Source of the DNA: Planctomycetota bacterium
Lineage (GTDB): Bacteria > Planctomycetota > Phycisphaerae > Phycisphaerales > UBA5793
Assembly: GCA_013112555.1 (NCBI GenBank)
Contig: JABFGK010000001.1
Location: forward strand, 1,834,581 to 1,898,580
Direction of reading: 5' to 3'
DNA: 64,000 bases
Position numbers and translations under genes: made by a program. Positions 8,939 through 17,629 of the stretch are shown piece after piece (position 1 is the first letter of the stretch; every line of letters begins with the position of its first letter). A model generated the notes under the pieces. The model was not told where the DNA came from. It searched no databases and worked only from the letters and a program-made list of their open reading frames with translations.

Positions 8939-10648
8939 TCACTCTCGCCGGTAATGCGGCTCTCGCAAGGCCAGGACGAGCGGCTGATTTCGACGCAGGC
9001 TCAATGACTGGTTGATCTCCCACAGCGCGAGTTCGGCATCGCCGCTGCGCCAGGCTTCCTCAGCCCGCATGTTATGCTGGGTCGTCATGCGATCAATGCT
9101 CCAGGGCAGGACACCCTTTCTCGCACCGAGTCGTGCCATCTCGACCATCTGGTTGGCCCGGATGCCCTCAGCGATGAGCGGCTCATCCTTCATGATCGTT
9201 GGTGTGATCAAAAAGATGATCTCGCTGCGGCGTGTCGAGTCATCATGACCGCGGAATGCCGCCCCGAGGATCGGAATGTCGCCGAGGATCGGGACCTGAC
9301 GGCGTGACAGGGTCGTCTCTTCCTTGAACAGACCGCCCAGCACAATGGTGTACCCATCCTGAACCACGACGTTGGTGGTCAGTTCCTGAGTGATCTCGTC
9401 CGGGATGGTGACGGACTGGCCGTCGGCCGTCGTCACTTCGCGAATGATGCCTTCCGAGACGCTCGGCTTCAGTTCCATGCGGATGAAGCCGTCATCCCCG
9501 ATGAAGGGCCGGAAGTTCAGTTGGGTACCGGTATCGAGAAACTCGACGGTCTGGGTCGTACTCGTTTCGGTGGCCGTGGTCGACAGGTAGCCGAGTCGAC
9601 GACCGATCAGGATCTCGCCCCGATTCCGGTTCAGTGCCAGCACCTTCGGGCGGGACAGCACGGTGGCATCGGTCACCTCGTCAAGCACCCGCAGGAAGAT
9701 GGATATGTCGTCGGAGACGACGCCGATCTTCAGGCCGCCGGCAGCGTTGGTACGCCCCTGCGTGTTCTGCACTGACCAGGCCTGGTTATCATCAGGCTGA
9801 AAGCCGGTCGACCCGTTGAGCAGTTCATCAACCGCTGACCGCGGGTCCGTGAGGTCGGTGAAGTTCATGCCGGCAAGCACGTTGAAGTCAATGCCCCACG
9901 CATTGTCCTCGCTGAGATTCGTCTGGAGCACCGTTGCCTCAACCAGAACCTGCTGCGGTCGGCGATCCAACTGGCTCAGCAGGTCAGTGATATCATCAAG
10001 GTACTCATCATAATCGTGCACCACGAGCGTCGTGGCCAATGCAAATGACTCGGCACCGCCGTCGGCCATCTCGGCCTGGAAGCCGGGCGAGACCTCACCG
10101 TTGAAGGCGATCGAACCGCTGTCCGACAGCAGTTCCGTAGCAAAGGTGCTCGCATCGGCAGCGGACAGATAATTGAGGCGGAAGACTCGTGTCGAGATCT
10201 TCTTCTGCGATTCAATAATCGTTTGCAGTTCCTCTTGTGTGTACACATAGATGAAACTGTCTTCCTCGATGTACCCATAGCCGTTGGCATGCAAAATGGC
10301 ATCCAGCGCCTCATAGAACGTCACGTCATACAGGTCAGCCGTCACCGTGGCCGTGACATCACTGTTGGCCACAATGTTCTTCTGGCTCTGCATACTCAAC
10401 ATGCGCAGGACGGTCGATAACTCGGTATCCTGGACATGGAGTGTGACGGAGAGATACTCGGAGACACTCACGTCGCCGATCAGCGACATGTCTTCCGGAT
10501 CCAGTTCCGGTTCGTCCGGTGTTTGTGCCAGAGTCGTTCCGGGCACGGCGAGCCACAGGGCTACCGCCCCGATCGCTCCTGCTGTGAGACTGTGACGCAT
10601 GGTGAGCAAGCGGCGAACGGCATGCTTCTGCTTGATGGGCTGCGACAT
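8939..10648 (-). CDS. Outer-membrane secretin (GspD/PilQ family)
   Basis: About 569 residues from the ATG at 10648, picked because GGGAGGAG lies directly upstream and a signal peptide follows (LTAGAIGAVALWLAVPGTTL, then AQ). Longer open frame to 10765 lacks such a site. Residues after the signal form an N0/STN-like domain (VTLHVQDTELSTVLRMLSMQ), then a second N domain (LNYLSAADASTFATELL and VHDYDEYLDDITDLLSQLDR), and the C-terminal secretin domain with RPKVLALNRNRGEILIGRRL, VQDGYTIVLGGLF and RQVPILGDIPILGAAFRGHD. Family knowledge: it forms the gated outer-membrane channel through which folded exoproteins or pili pass. Neighbours PilM, PilN, PilO and GspC/PilP upstream form its alignment complex. 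Confidence 0.95.
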   Translation of the reverse strand: MSQPIKQKHAVRRLLTMRHSLTAGAIGAVALWLAVPGTTLAQTPDEPELDPEDMSLIGDVSVSEYLSVTLHVQDTELSTVLRMLSMQSQKNIVANSDVTATVTADLYDVTFYEALDAILHANGYGYIEEDSFIYVYTQEELQTIIESQKKISTRVFRLNYLSAADASTFATELLSDSGSIAFNGEVSPGFQAEMADGGAESFALATTLVVHDYDEYLDDITDLLSQLDRRPQQVLVEATVLQTNLSEDNAWGIDFNVLAGMNFTDLTDPRSAVDELLNGSTGFQPDDNQAWSVQNTQGRTNAAGGLKIGVVSDDISIFLRVLDEVTDATVLSRPKVLALNRNRGEILIGRRLGYLSTTATETSTTQTVEFLDTGTQLNFRPFIGDDGFIRMELKPSVSEGIIREVTTADGQSVTIPDEITQELTTNVVVQDGYTIVLGGLFKEETTLSRRQVPILGDIPILGAAFRGHDDSTRRSEIIFLITPTIMKDEPLIAEGIRANQMVEMARLGARKGVLPWSIDRMTTQHNMRAEEAWRSGDAELALWEINQSLSLRRNQPLVLALREPHYRRE

Positions 10649-10685
10649 CTGCAACTCCTCCCGCCTCCAATACGGACCGACCCAG

Positions 10686-11321
10686 TTAGCCGCCTGGATC
10701 ATCTGGACTGCCAGGCCGGTTGATTTCCAACCGGACCGTGATCCCGTCCCTGGAGAGGATGACACTGGTTTCGTTTACTCTTCTCAGTTCAAAGCCATCT
10801 ACTTGTTCCCCTGGCCGTACCACACGTCCGTTGATAATGGCCAGCGGGGAGACGCCATGCATGATGCTTTCCAGATTCAGCCGCGCGGCTTCGGCTTGAA
10901 TCTCGTCAGCGTGCTGACGCTCCAGAACTATCGGATCGGGCGTATCCGGCTCGGACTTTGCTGCTTGTATCCGAGAGGGCAGCCTTTCAGATAGTTCGGC
11001 GTCGAATTCGGCAGGATGCGCAAATACATTCCGCATAAGTGTTGTCGGTAGCGAAATCTGGATTTCCGGCTTCGAATTCCCCTTGTTTCCGGAAGCCACC
11101 TCGATCGAGGATCCGGCATCCTGACCCGTCGATCCGGCCACCTGAGCAGCCGGCGGGGTTCCCTCACCCTCCGGGTCCGCATAACCGGTCCGCGGGATCT
11201 TCTCGAGGAAGATGAGCCGGGCCCATAACAACAGACACACCCCGGCCAGGGAGCACACCGCAATAAGACGACGCTTGTCGCCGCTCAACTGAATCCAGAG
11301 TCGCTCCAGTACTTCTCTCAT
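10686..11321 (-). CDS. GspC/PilP-like inner-membrane link protein
   Basis: 211 residues. One membrane segment near the N-terminus (LIAVCSLAGVCLLLWARLIF), a low-complexity linker, then a small beta-domain at the C-terminus: SPLAIINGRVVRPGEQVDGF followed by VILSRDGITVRLEI. That last part resembles the homology region of GspC and the PilP/PulC fold, which contacts the N-terminal domain of the secretin. Its ATG overlaps the PilO stop by four bases, and the secretin gene follows 37 bp downstream. Assignment combines topology, the small beta-domain pattern and position; sequence identity to any named protein could not be measured. Confidence 0.75.
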   Translation of the reverse strand: MREVLERLWIQLSGDKRRLIAVCSLAGVCLLLWARLIFLEKIPRTGYADPEGEGTPPAAQVAGSTGQDAGSSIEVASGNKGNSKPEIQISLPTTLMRNVFAHPAEFDAELSERLPSRIQAAKSEPDTPDPIVLERQHADEIQAEAARLNLESIMHGVSPLAIINGRVVRPGEQVDGFELRRVNETSVILSRDGITVRLEINRPGSPDDPGG

Positions 11322-11923
11322 TGCATGGCTCCCTCATGTGCCGGAGCCGAGGACAACGTGGTGGTCCCACCGGCCTGCTGCTCCTCGGGGAGGTAGTACG
11401 CATCAACACTGATCGATGCGAGAACCTGACCCGGCTCCATATCCTTCTGGCGCTCCAGCATCACCTGTCGTACACGAACAAGACGAGGCAGCGATTCGAT
11501 GCGCTGCAGGAGTCCATACACGCACTCAAACGGCCCGGCCGTATCAACATTCAGCGCCAGGCTGCTCCCCGACCAGGTATCGGACGGCCCCGAGTCACGG
11601 CCACGCTTGAAGTCATGATCACCAAGATCAAGTTCACTCACGAAGGAACCAATTGCTGAGCGAAGACCGGGCAGGTCGCCGCGGGTCGGGACCGTCTTGA
11701 GGTCGTAATCCATGACGGAAGCGAGCCGCTCGAGCTCCTGGTGTGCCTCCACCAGCAAGTCCGCATCCGCCTGCGCCAGAGAGACCCGATCGACGAGCGC
11801 TTCGATCTGCGTATCGAGTGCTGTGATGCGCCGGTAGGTCGGCCACAGGAAGAAGCAAAACCCGATGACGGAAATCAAGACCAATGCCAGTGTGTATCCG
11901 ATCAGTGCACGATGCTCATTCAC
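11318..11923 (-). CDS. PilO-like assembly protein
   Basis: 201 residues. A single N-terminal membrane helix (YTLALVLISVIGFCFFLWPT) follows a short cytoplasmic tail, then a coiled-coil stretch (ITALDTQIEALVDRVSLAQA) and a periplasmic ferredoxin-like part containing SSLALNVDTAGPFECVYGLL. This is the architecture of PilO and GspM, which dimerise with PilN/GspL in the inner membrane. Start and stop overlap both flanking genes by four bases, which supports a tightly coupled PilM-PilN-PilO-PilP series. PilO versus GspM cannot be separated by eye. Confidence 0.8.
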   Translation of the reverse strand: MNEHRALIGYTLALVLISVIGFCFFLWPTYRRITALDTQIEALVDRVSLAQADADLLVEAHQELERLASVMDYDLKTVPTRGDLPGLRSAIGSFVSELDLGDHDFKRGRDSGPSDTWSGSSLALNVDTAGPFECVYGLLQRIESLPRLVRVRQVMLERQKDMEPGQVLASISVDAYYLPEEQQAGGTTTLSSAPAHEGAMQ

Positions 11924-12618
11924 AGTTCCTGCCCTCCTGCCTGATCGACTCCCTGCACAGGAACTTGAATGTACCTGGCCTCGAGATCAATCTCGAACCG
12001 CACACGGAACTCGCGATACGGAACCCCCTCCATGTCTCGTGACCGGTCATAATCCAGTTGCACAGCCATGAACAGTGGGTGCTGGGCCAGACGCTCCAGA
12101 AAGACCGCAAAATCACTGTCCTTCCAGGCCGTCCCGATCAGTTCGCCCTCGAGAAGCCGTCGTATTTCCTTCCGTGATTCCTCTTCCCCCCGGGATCGCT
12201 TGACACGCTCCTGCAGTGTCTCCATGGCCGACCGCTGCTGCACCTGTTCAATCACCGTGGTCCGTAGCGTGTCAAGGACGACACTGGCGGGCATGAGTGA
12301 ACTGACGGTCGCAATGACGGCACTGACGTCAACGGGCAGCGCCGCACGCTCATATTCATTGACATACAGGCGCAAGACATCTGCCTGTGCTGCCTTGTCC
12401 GAGGCACGTGCCCGGACGGCATCGAGCTGTGCGACCTGCGCTTCCAGCCCGGATGCAAGTCGCTGCCGCTGAGCCTGGATCGCCGTGCCGTTGAGCCACA
12501 AGCATGTAATTAGTATGAAGGCCGCGCTACTGCTGATCAGTAAGCGTCGGCGAAGCCGATGCGTACCCATCCGTGCGCGGTATGACATCGGCATGAGGTT
12601 TATGTCGCAACCGCTCAT
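11920..12618 (-). CDS. PilN-like fimbrial assembly protein
   Basis: 232 residues. It opens with INLMPMSYRARMG, matching the conserved INLLP start of PilN that binds the groove of PilM. A membrane helix (LLISSSAAFILITCLWLNGT) comes next, then a coiled coil and a periplasmic domain with a segment resembling PilN fimbrial-assembly folds (PVDVSAVIATVSSLMPASVV). Both ends overlap neighbours by four bases. Family knowledge: PilN carries the PilM contact into the membrane and pairs with PilO. The domain pattern and gene order give good support. Confidence 0.82.
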   Translation of the reverse strand: MSGCDINLMPMSYRARMGTHRLRRRLLISSSAAFILITCLWLNGTAIQAQRQRLASGLEAQVAQLDAVRARASDKAAQADVLRLYVNEYERAALPVDVSAVIATVSSLMPASVVLDTLRTTVIEQVQQRSAMETLQERVKRSRGEEESRKEIRRLLEGELIGTAWKDSDFAVFLERLAQHPLFMAVQLDYDRSRDMEGVPYREFRVRFEIDLEARYIQVPVQGVDQAGGQEL

Positions 12619-13820
12619 GCTGCCCCCTTATCTCGGGCAATCTCGCCAGGAGACTGCTGCTGGTCGCTCTGCGGTTTCGATTCGGGCATGACGACTGGGC
12701 TCGAATTGCGCGCAGTAGATGCCTCGCGGCCTCTGAAACTCAGACCGGCTGCAGCAGCCCACTCAGCATGGGTCGCCCCACGTCGCTCGTGCCCGCCCAG
12801 GCACTCCGACGACAACTCGACCCCGTCAAACGGCTTGGACTGCTCACACTCAATCTTGAGATGCTCGCTCAGTATCTCCTCGAGATGAGGCTCACCGGAT
12901 TCACCGCCGCACACAAGCACCTGGCTCGGCCGGGCACACCGGAACGTCACGCTGAAGTACCGAAGGCATAAGGCCACTTCACGACCCAACTCATGCAGTT
13001 GCGATCGGACGACCTCATACACCGCTCGACGATACCGTTGCTCGGTATCGAGTTCGCTGTGACTTCCCTCGCCTCGATCCGTCATTCGCTGGATGCGAAT
13101 CCGGGCAGCTACATCAGGCTCAATATTAAGGAGATCGACAATGGCCGACCGCATGGCCTCCCCACCGACGGAGAGGCGCTTGACAAACACAATCTTCTGA
13201 CCGCGTGTCAGAACAACCGATGTCCCGCCGGCCCCGACGTCCACCATCATCTGGACGATGTTCTGATCAGACTCACGTCGCAAAGTACGTGTGAATGTCC
13301 GAGCGATGGCTGTATACGACGTTTCCAACGCCAGCGGCCGAAGCCCGCAGTCAATCAACGCCTCGACATGGGCACTGATATCGGCCGAACTGGCAGCAAT
13401 GACAATGACCTCGTCGCGCGCGTCATCGCCCTGCACCACTTCGCCGGCTCGAATCCAGTCACTCTCAAATGTCCCGGGCTCCAGATCGAGCCGATCCGTC
13501 GCCTCCCAGACGGCCGCTTTGCCGAGCTCAGTGTCACTCATCTTCGGCAGGCGCACCGCACGGAGCATGACCTCCGACGGCTGCAGACAGCTCACGCAGT
13601 CCGCCCCGTGGAACCCGCCCTCATCGAGTGCCTGCTTCAGCGTATCGGCAAGCCAGGCACGACGTTGGTCCGGGTCATCAGGTCGCGGCGTCTGGTACTG
13701 ACACCGGGCCGCCGCCACGACTTCCCAGGTCCCGCGCCAACGCCGCATCTGGAGTAACTTGACACCCCACGTGCCGACATCGACCCCAATGGGCTCGTTG
13801 CCCGAGTGAAGAAAACTCAT
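12615..13820 (-). CDS. PilM-like actin-fold ATPase
   Basis: About 401 residues from the ATG at 13820 (MSFLHSGNEPIGVDVGTWGV), which has GGAGG eleven bases upstream; the longer frame to 13892 begins in non-conserved sequence. The actin/FtsA-like nucleotide fold shows as GVDVGTWGVKLLQMRR at the start, MVDVGAGGTSVVLTRG in the middle and VLVCGGESGEPHLEEIL later. The C-terminal 40 residues are low complexity. Family knowledge: PilM is a cytoplasmic ring protein that binds the N-terminal peptide of PilN and couples ATPase and platform. It overlaps the PilN start by four bases. Confidence 0.88.
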   Translation of the reverse strand: MSFLHSGNEPIGVDVGTWGVKLLQMRRWRGTWEVVAAARCQYQTPRPDDPDQRRAWLADTLKQALDEGGFHGADCVSCLQPSEVMLRAVRLPKMSDTELGKAAVWEATDRLDLEPGTFESDWIRAGEVVQGDDARDEVIVIAASSADISAHVEALIDCGLRPLALETSYTAIARTFTRTLRRESDQNIVQMMVDVGAGGTSVVLTRGQKIVFVKRLSVGGEAMRSAIVDLLNIEPDVAARIRIQRMTDRGEGSHSELDTEQRYRRAVYEVVRSQLHELGREVALCLRYFSVTFRCARPSQVLVCGGESGEPHLEEILSEHLKIECEQSKPFDGVELSSECLGGHERRGATHAEWAAAAGLSFRGREASTARNSSPVVMPESKPQSDQQQSPGEIARDKGAA

Positions 13821-13945
13821 ACTCACAACAGCCTCCAGTCCCGAACCAGGGCATGCGTCCCCTTTGTGAAGCCGTTGGCAACGGCCTCTCATTAACTCGC
13901 CTCATGACGATCAATCGGCATACGGCACCCGCACACAGCCGTGTG

Positions 13946-14545
13946 TTACGGCGTGATACGCGTCGCTGACACTCGCCCCGTAAACGGCGCGATCTGAACC
14001 TCCCAGGTCTCATCTTCCCCCACAATGCGACAGGTACCGCCTCGGCCGGCGGTCCCATCAGGCGCGATGGGAGACCCGATCTCGTCATACGTAATGTATG
14101 TTTCGCCCCCGTCAATACTGACGTCCGTTACCGTGATGTTTCGCCACCGATCATCGTTGCTGTAATCCACGATGTACTGCCCATCGGTGCCCAGCGCCAA
14201 TGGGTCATACAGCACGTCCGTGTCATAATCGAACGGCGAGGACAGCAGTCGATACCCCGTCCCGCTCGACTCAAACCAGACTCGGCGCGGCGTTTGCTGG
14301 GCCATCGCGTCTGACTGAGCGAAACTCAGATCGGCTACCAACCGCCGAACCGCCCCTTCCGTCTCAAAACTGGCAACGTTCGACATGCTCGGAATCAGCA
14401 TCGTGGCCGCAATCCCAAGAAGAGCAACGAGAATCAGCATTTCGACGAGCGTGTACGCTCGGCAGCGCCTCCCTGGTACAACTGTGGTCCCCACCTGTGC
14501 GGTTCCGGACACCATCTGACTACTCCCTATTCTCATGCTCGACAA
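13946..14545 (-). CDS. Type IV prepilin-like protein, GspH-like minor pseudopilin
   Basis: 199 residues. A basic leader of about 30 residues ends in a prepilin cleavage region CRAYTLVEMLILVALLGIAA, with Glu at position +5 of the mature protein. The residue before the cut is Ala rather than the usual Gly, and Tyr replaces Phe. The mature domain continues SFAQSDAMAQQTPRRVWFES, matching the GspH pattern of a short helix and beta-sheet. Family knowledge: minor pseudopilins sit at the tip of the pseudopilus and need prepilin peptidase; one is encoded at 20547-21800. It lies between PilM and other pseudopilin genes on the same strand. Confidence 0.8.
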   Translation of the reverse strand: MSSMRIGSSQMVSGTAQVGTTVVPGRRCRAYTLVEMLILVALLGIAATMLIPSMSNVASFETEGAVRRLVADLSFAQSDAMAQQTPRRVWFESSGTGYRLLSSPFDYDTDVLYDPLALGTDGQYIVDYSNDDRWRNITVTDVSIDGGETYITYDEIGSPIAPDGTAGRGGTCRIVGEDETWEVQIAPFTGRVSATRITP

Positions 14546-14596
14546 CCGGTATTACCGGTCGTGCACACGCACCGGAACGCACTGGCGAAGGAAGCC

Positions 14597-15418
14597 CTAC
14601 TTCCTCAACGCAGGCAGCGGCGTGCCGAGCATGACCCTCACGGGAGAATCGGCCACATCACCCATCCAGGTCAGTTCAATCCAGCCGAACGGCGCCGTCT
14701 GATCCGATCGTGAGGACTGACCGGGTGCCGCCGGGATAAATCGCATCGACCGAACATCCGTCGCCACCACGCGACCGCTGACGCCTTCAAGTGAGGCAAA
14801 TCGCTGAACGAAATCAGACTGTTCAATGAATGCCTGCCGCAACCCCTCACGCTGTGAGGTATCCGGTGCCAGCACATCCTCGGACGAAACTGCTGCATCG
14901 GCCATGCGATAGACGGTCAGACTGTGAAGAAACTTGCTATGGCTGAACACGAGCAGATCATGCTGATCCAACGTGCCCGGGAGGCGCGGCTCCTGGCCTG
15001 CATCAGACGGCATTTTCAGGACCAGGCACTTGATCGTCCCTTCCTCAGCAAAGGCATCGTCACTGTACCCGATATGGACCGTCGCTTCGGCGGCACCGAG
15101 CACGAACTCGAGCCGCTGAACGGTACGAGCGGTCTCGCCATCCAATACGACCTTGTTCGCCGTGTTATCAGACGACGACGGGAGCGCACTTAGAAACGAC
15201 GGAGTTGTTAGTGCCGCCGTGGTGACAAACGTCGCACCGGTCAGCATCAGGACGATCACTTCACCTCGGGCCAGACCGAACGAGCGCAGCGATGGCCGTC
15301 CCGATCGGTGGGATCCGGAGTCAGTCACACTTGCAGCCGAACCGCGTAGTCGTTCACGCCAGGCGGCCCGGCGCCGGAATGGGTTACTAGTAGCTGTAAT
15401 ACGAAACACCATCCCCAT
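14597..15418 (-). CDS. Putative degenerate minor pseudopilin-like protein
   Basis: About 273 residues, no clear family. After a basic N-terminal region the sequence has LARGEVIVLMLTGATFVTTA, a hydrophobic helix resembling a prepilin stem: Gly-Glu at the putative cut and a long apolar stretch, but without the F-T-L-x-E signature. The rest is beta-rich and soluble. It sits among pseudopilin genes exactly where GspJ or GspK would be expected, and its start overlaps the stop of the next pseudopilin upstream by about 30 bases. A role as a minor pseudopilin is inferred from that position and the helix. ATGs at 15418 and 15412 are both possible. Confidence 0.55.
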   Translation of the reverse strand: MGMVFRITATSNPFRRRAAWRERLRGSAASVTDSGSHRSGRPSLRSFGLARGEVIVLMLTGATFVTTAALTTPSFLSALPSSSDNTANKVVLDGETARTVQRLEFVLGAAEATVHIGYSDDAFAEEGTIKCLVLKMPSDAGQEPRLPGTLDQHDLLVFSHSKFLHSLTVYRMADAAVSSEDVLAPDTSQREGLRQAFIEQSDFVQRFASLEGVSGRVVATDVRSMRFIPAAPGQSSRSDQTAPFGWIELTWMGDVADSPVRVMLGTPLPALRK

Positions 15419-15944
15419 CAAATCCGGTCACGTTGGCTCGAAACTCCATGGTAAGTGGCTTGTAAATCCAGCCATACTCTGAGTTCGGTATCGGCTCGCT
15501 CGGTAGGGGTTCTTCGTTTCCCAGTACGAGAACGCGTGCTGAACCGCACATTCCGTTGACCGGCACATTGATGAAGTACGGACCCAGGTTGTACGTCTCG
15601 GAGCGGATCGTCCCAACCGAGCCATCCGGTGCCGTCGGCTTCGTCAGTTGCCCGATAAACGTCGCCTCGCTCGGCTTGGATGAGGTATTCCCACGTGGGT
15701 ACCCGGGGGGGATACTGCCATGTTGCGAGCGATACACCTGAATCATGGTTCTGACCTCGCCCAGATTACGCTTCAGCGCGGTCTCGGCGGCCAGATCAGA
15801 GGCATTGCTGTATCGGGGAATGACAAGTGCTGACAGAATCCCGATCAGCAGGAGGACAATGATCAGTTCAATGAGCGTGAATCCAGATCGCCCTGGCTGG
15901 TTCGTCTGCTGTACGCGCGTCGAATTGCTGCATCCACTCGGCAT
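15387..15944 (-). CDS. Type IV prepilin-like pseudopilin (GspG/H type)
   Basis: 185 residues. Prepilin signature GRSGFTLIELIIVLLLIGIL with Gly at -1, Phe at +1 and Glu at +5, then IPRYSNASDLAAETALKRNL and IQVYRSQHGSIPPGYP, the usual helix and alpha-beta loop of major-type pseudopilins. Leader of about 20 residues. A Cys in the mature domain (VNGMCGSARVLVLG) is unusual. It follows a pseudopilin gene by 95 bp and overlaps the next gene. Family knowledge: processed by prepilin peptidase and assembled into the pseudopilus. Which position it takes is not determined. Confidence 0.88.
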   Translation of the reverse strand: MPSGCSNSTRVQQTNQPGRSGFTLIELIIVLLLIGILSALVIPRYSNASDLAAETALKRNLGEVRTMIQVYRSQHGSIPPGYPRGNTSSKPSEATFIGQLTKPTAPDGSVGTIRSETYNLGPYFINVPVNGMCGSARVLVLGNEEPLPSEPIPNSEYGWIYKPLTMEFRANVTGFDGDGVSYYSY

Positions 15945-16039
15945 CGTGTACTCAACTACTACTCACCTATCTGAAGTCCCTTGCCATACCGGCGTCACAT
16001 CCGGTCTCCTCGGTGCATCGGCGTCGTCGCAAGATCCTG

Positions 16040-16504
16040 TTACGGCGGGCTGTACACCCCGGTGATCTCATCGAAGTACGGGGCCGTAATCGTGCCCGCA
16101 GTCGCATCCCAGACCCAGCCGATGTCAATCGCCGCTTCCGTGCCGATTCCTGCATACCCGGTAAAGGAGTTATACGGAACTCCCTGAAGATAACTGAGTT
16201 CGCCGCCCGGTATTACGAGGACGTCCCAGTCTGATTCACTCCCGGTCGTCCCGAGTGGAGGCGGCTCGCCGTGCTTGGCACGATACACCTCAATCTGACC
16301 TCGAATGGTTTTCAGTTGTGTCTGAAGCGCTGCCGCGTTGGCCTCATCATTAGCCCCGGCAAACTGCGGGATCACCACGGCTGCCAGAATACCGAGGATG
16401 ACCACGACAATCAGAATCTCGACCAGCGTGAACCCGCGACCGGCCCTGGGTGCGGGCTGCCTGGGGGCTCGCGTGAACCGGAACTGGATTACGTCGGATA
16501 CCAT
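16040..16504 (-). CDS. Pseudopilin, GspG-like, paralogue of the upstream gene
   Basis: 154 residues. Signature GRGFTLVEILIVVVILGILA with Gly at -1. The mature part has QFAGANDEANAAALQTQLKT and IRGQIEVYRAKHGEPPPLGT, then DIGWVWDATAGTITAPYFDE near the end. It is clearly related to the protein encoded at 16702-17097, sharing the stem helix, the IRGQIE/IRSQIE helix and the GWVWD C-terminal motif. The leader is about 24 residues and Pro/Arg-rich. This looks like a tandem duplication of a major pseudopilin, with this copy having acquired a longer loop. Confidence 0.9.
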   Translation of the reverse strand: MVSDVIQFRFTRAPRQPAPRAGRGFTLVEILIVVVILGILAAVVIPQFAGANDEANAAALQTQLKTIRGQIEVYRAKHGEPPPLGTTGSESDWDVLVIPGGELSYLQGVPYNSFTGYAGIGTEAAIDIGWVWDATAGTITAPYFDEITGVYSPP

Positions 16505-16701
16505 ATTCCGAACCTCTTACTCTCCCGGCTCAGGTGTCGACCATGTCGCGTGATCGCAGGATCACTTCCGGCCGTGAAGCAACGTACTTCGCATCCACTG
16601 TCAATCGGCCTGAAGACGGTCGCCAAAATGGGTTCCTCGGCGTTGCCGTCGAGGATCCCGTGTACAGACTGTGTACAGCCCATCTCCCTTGTCAGGGAGC
16701 G

Positions 16702-17097
16702 TTACCAGGTCAATTGGTTGCCATCCTTATCGACGGCATAGATCTGCTCATTCGTGTTATCCCAGACCCAGCCGATTGAGGAACTGGCAGTGTCCGAGAC
16801 CGTACTGGACCCGGTCATCGGATTGATCGGCTCCTGCTGCAGATACTTGCCGGTGATCATCAGCGACCAGTCGAGCAGGCCGCTCGTCACCGGCAGATCG
16901 CCCTGATTCTTGACCCGATACAGTTCGATCTGGCTTCGAATCGTCTGCAACTGAGATTTCGTGGAAGAAGCGTTGGCCTCTTCACTCGCGTTCGTGAACT
17001 GTGGGATCACAATGGCAGCCAGAATTCCCAAAATCACAACGACAATGAGAATTTCGACCAAAGTGAATGCCCGATGCATGTGGTGTGTGCGCGTCAT
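16702..17097 (-). CDS. Major pseudopilin, GspG-like
   Basis: 131 residues from the ATG at 17097, which has AAGGAG seven bases upstream; the open frame runs on to 17418 but the extension is not conserved. The leader is only ten residues (MTRTHHMHRA) and is cut before FTLVEILIVVVILGILAA, with Ala at -1 and Glu at +5. The short mature domain has TIRSQIELYRVKNQGDLPVT and ends IGWVWDNTNEQIYAVDKDG. Short leader, small size and first place in the locus suggest the major subunit. About 530 bp of non-coding sequence lies upstream, likely holding the locus promoter. Confidence 0.9.
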   Translation of the reverse strand: MTRTHHMHRAFTLVEILIVVVILGILAAIVIPQFTNASEEANASSTKSQLQTIRSQIELYRVKNQGDLPVTSGLLDWSLMITGKYLQQEPINPMTGSSTVSDTASSSIGWVWDNTNEQIYAVDKDGNQLTW

Positions 17098-17629
17098 CGA
17101 TGACTCCTTGCAATGCACGTTGTTGACTCCAACCTTCCAGCGTGTCCTTCGACGGCAGCCCCTTAACGTCTCCACGCTTACCGGACTACGCGTCCGAAGG
17201 CTGTCTACCTGGTTCAATCTCTCCCTACCTACGGACCGGATGCGGTCGGGTCGGCTGGTGCGGTGCGGCGTGCACCGGTGATGGATGCCACCCCCTCGAC
17301 GGCATCCAACACGCAGCGCGCTCATCCAAGCAACGCTGCCACACACCCCGAGCCGGGGCCCTGACCGTGTCCGGCACGGAAGCGATCGGGTCGTCATGAG
17401 ACGGACTTCAGTGCCCAAGCACTCCGTGAGTGACAGGCCTGCTGATTGTGAGAGATAGAGAGGCTTGTCCGGTCATGCCGACTCACGTCCAAGAATCGAC
17501 GTACCCATCGGCAGAGTCATCGCAACGACACCCGGTCGTGGTTGGTACGCTGACGTAGGACCCATATCCTTCCCCCCAACCGCTCCGCGCCATACAGACC
17601 AATCCCGCATGACGAAGAAGGAAAAGTGA
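17098..17629 (-). promoter_or_regulatory. Divergent intergenic region, probable promoter and leader of the secretion locus
   Basis: 532 bp between the first pseudopilin gene (minus) and the DUF885 peptidase gene (plus). No conserved coding frame was found. It must hold the promoters of both divergent units, but no core promoter could be assigned with confidence. Just before the peptidase gene there is a six-codon frame ATG ACG AAG AAG GAA AAG TGA at 17609-17629, whose stop abuts the next ATG; it also contains the AAGGA ribosome site, so it may be only coincidence. Confidence 0.4.

Noticed and set aside
12993-13757. 254-codon plus-strand frame inside the PilM gene
   Set aside because: It opposes the conserved actin-like fold and has no domain of its own.
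17609-17629. Six-codon frame abutting the DUF885 gene as a possible leader peptide
   Set aside because: It includes the ribosome site itself and is too short to support as coding.
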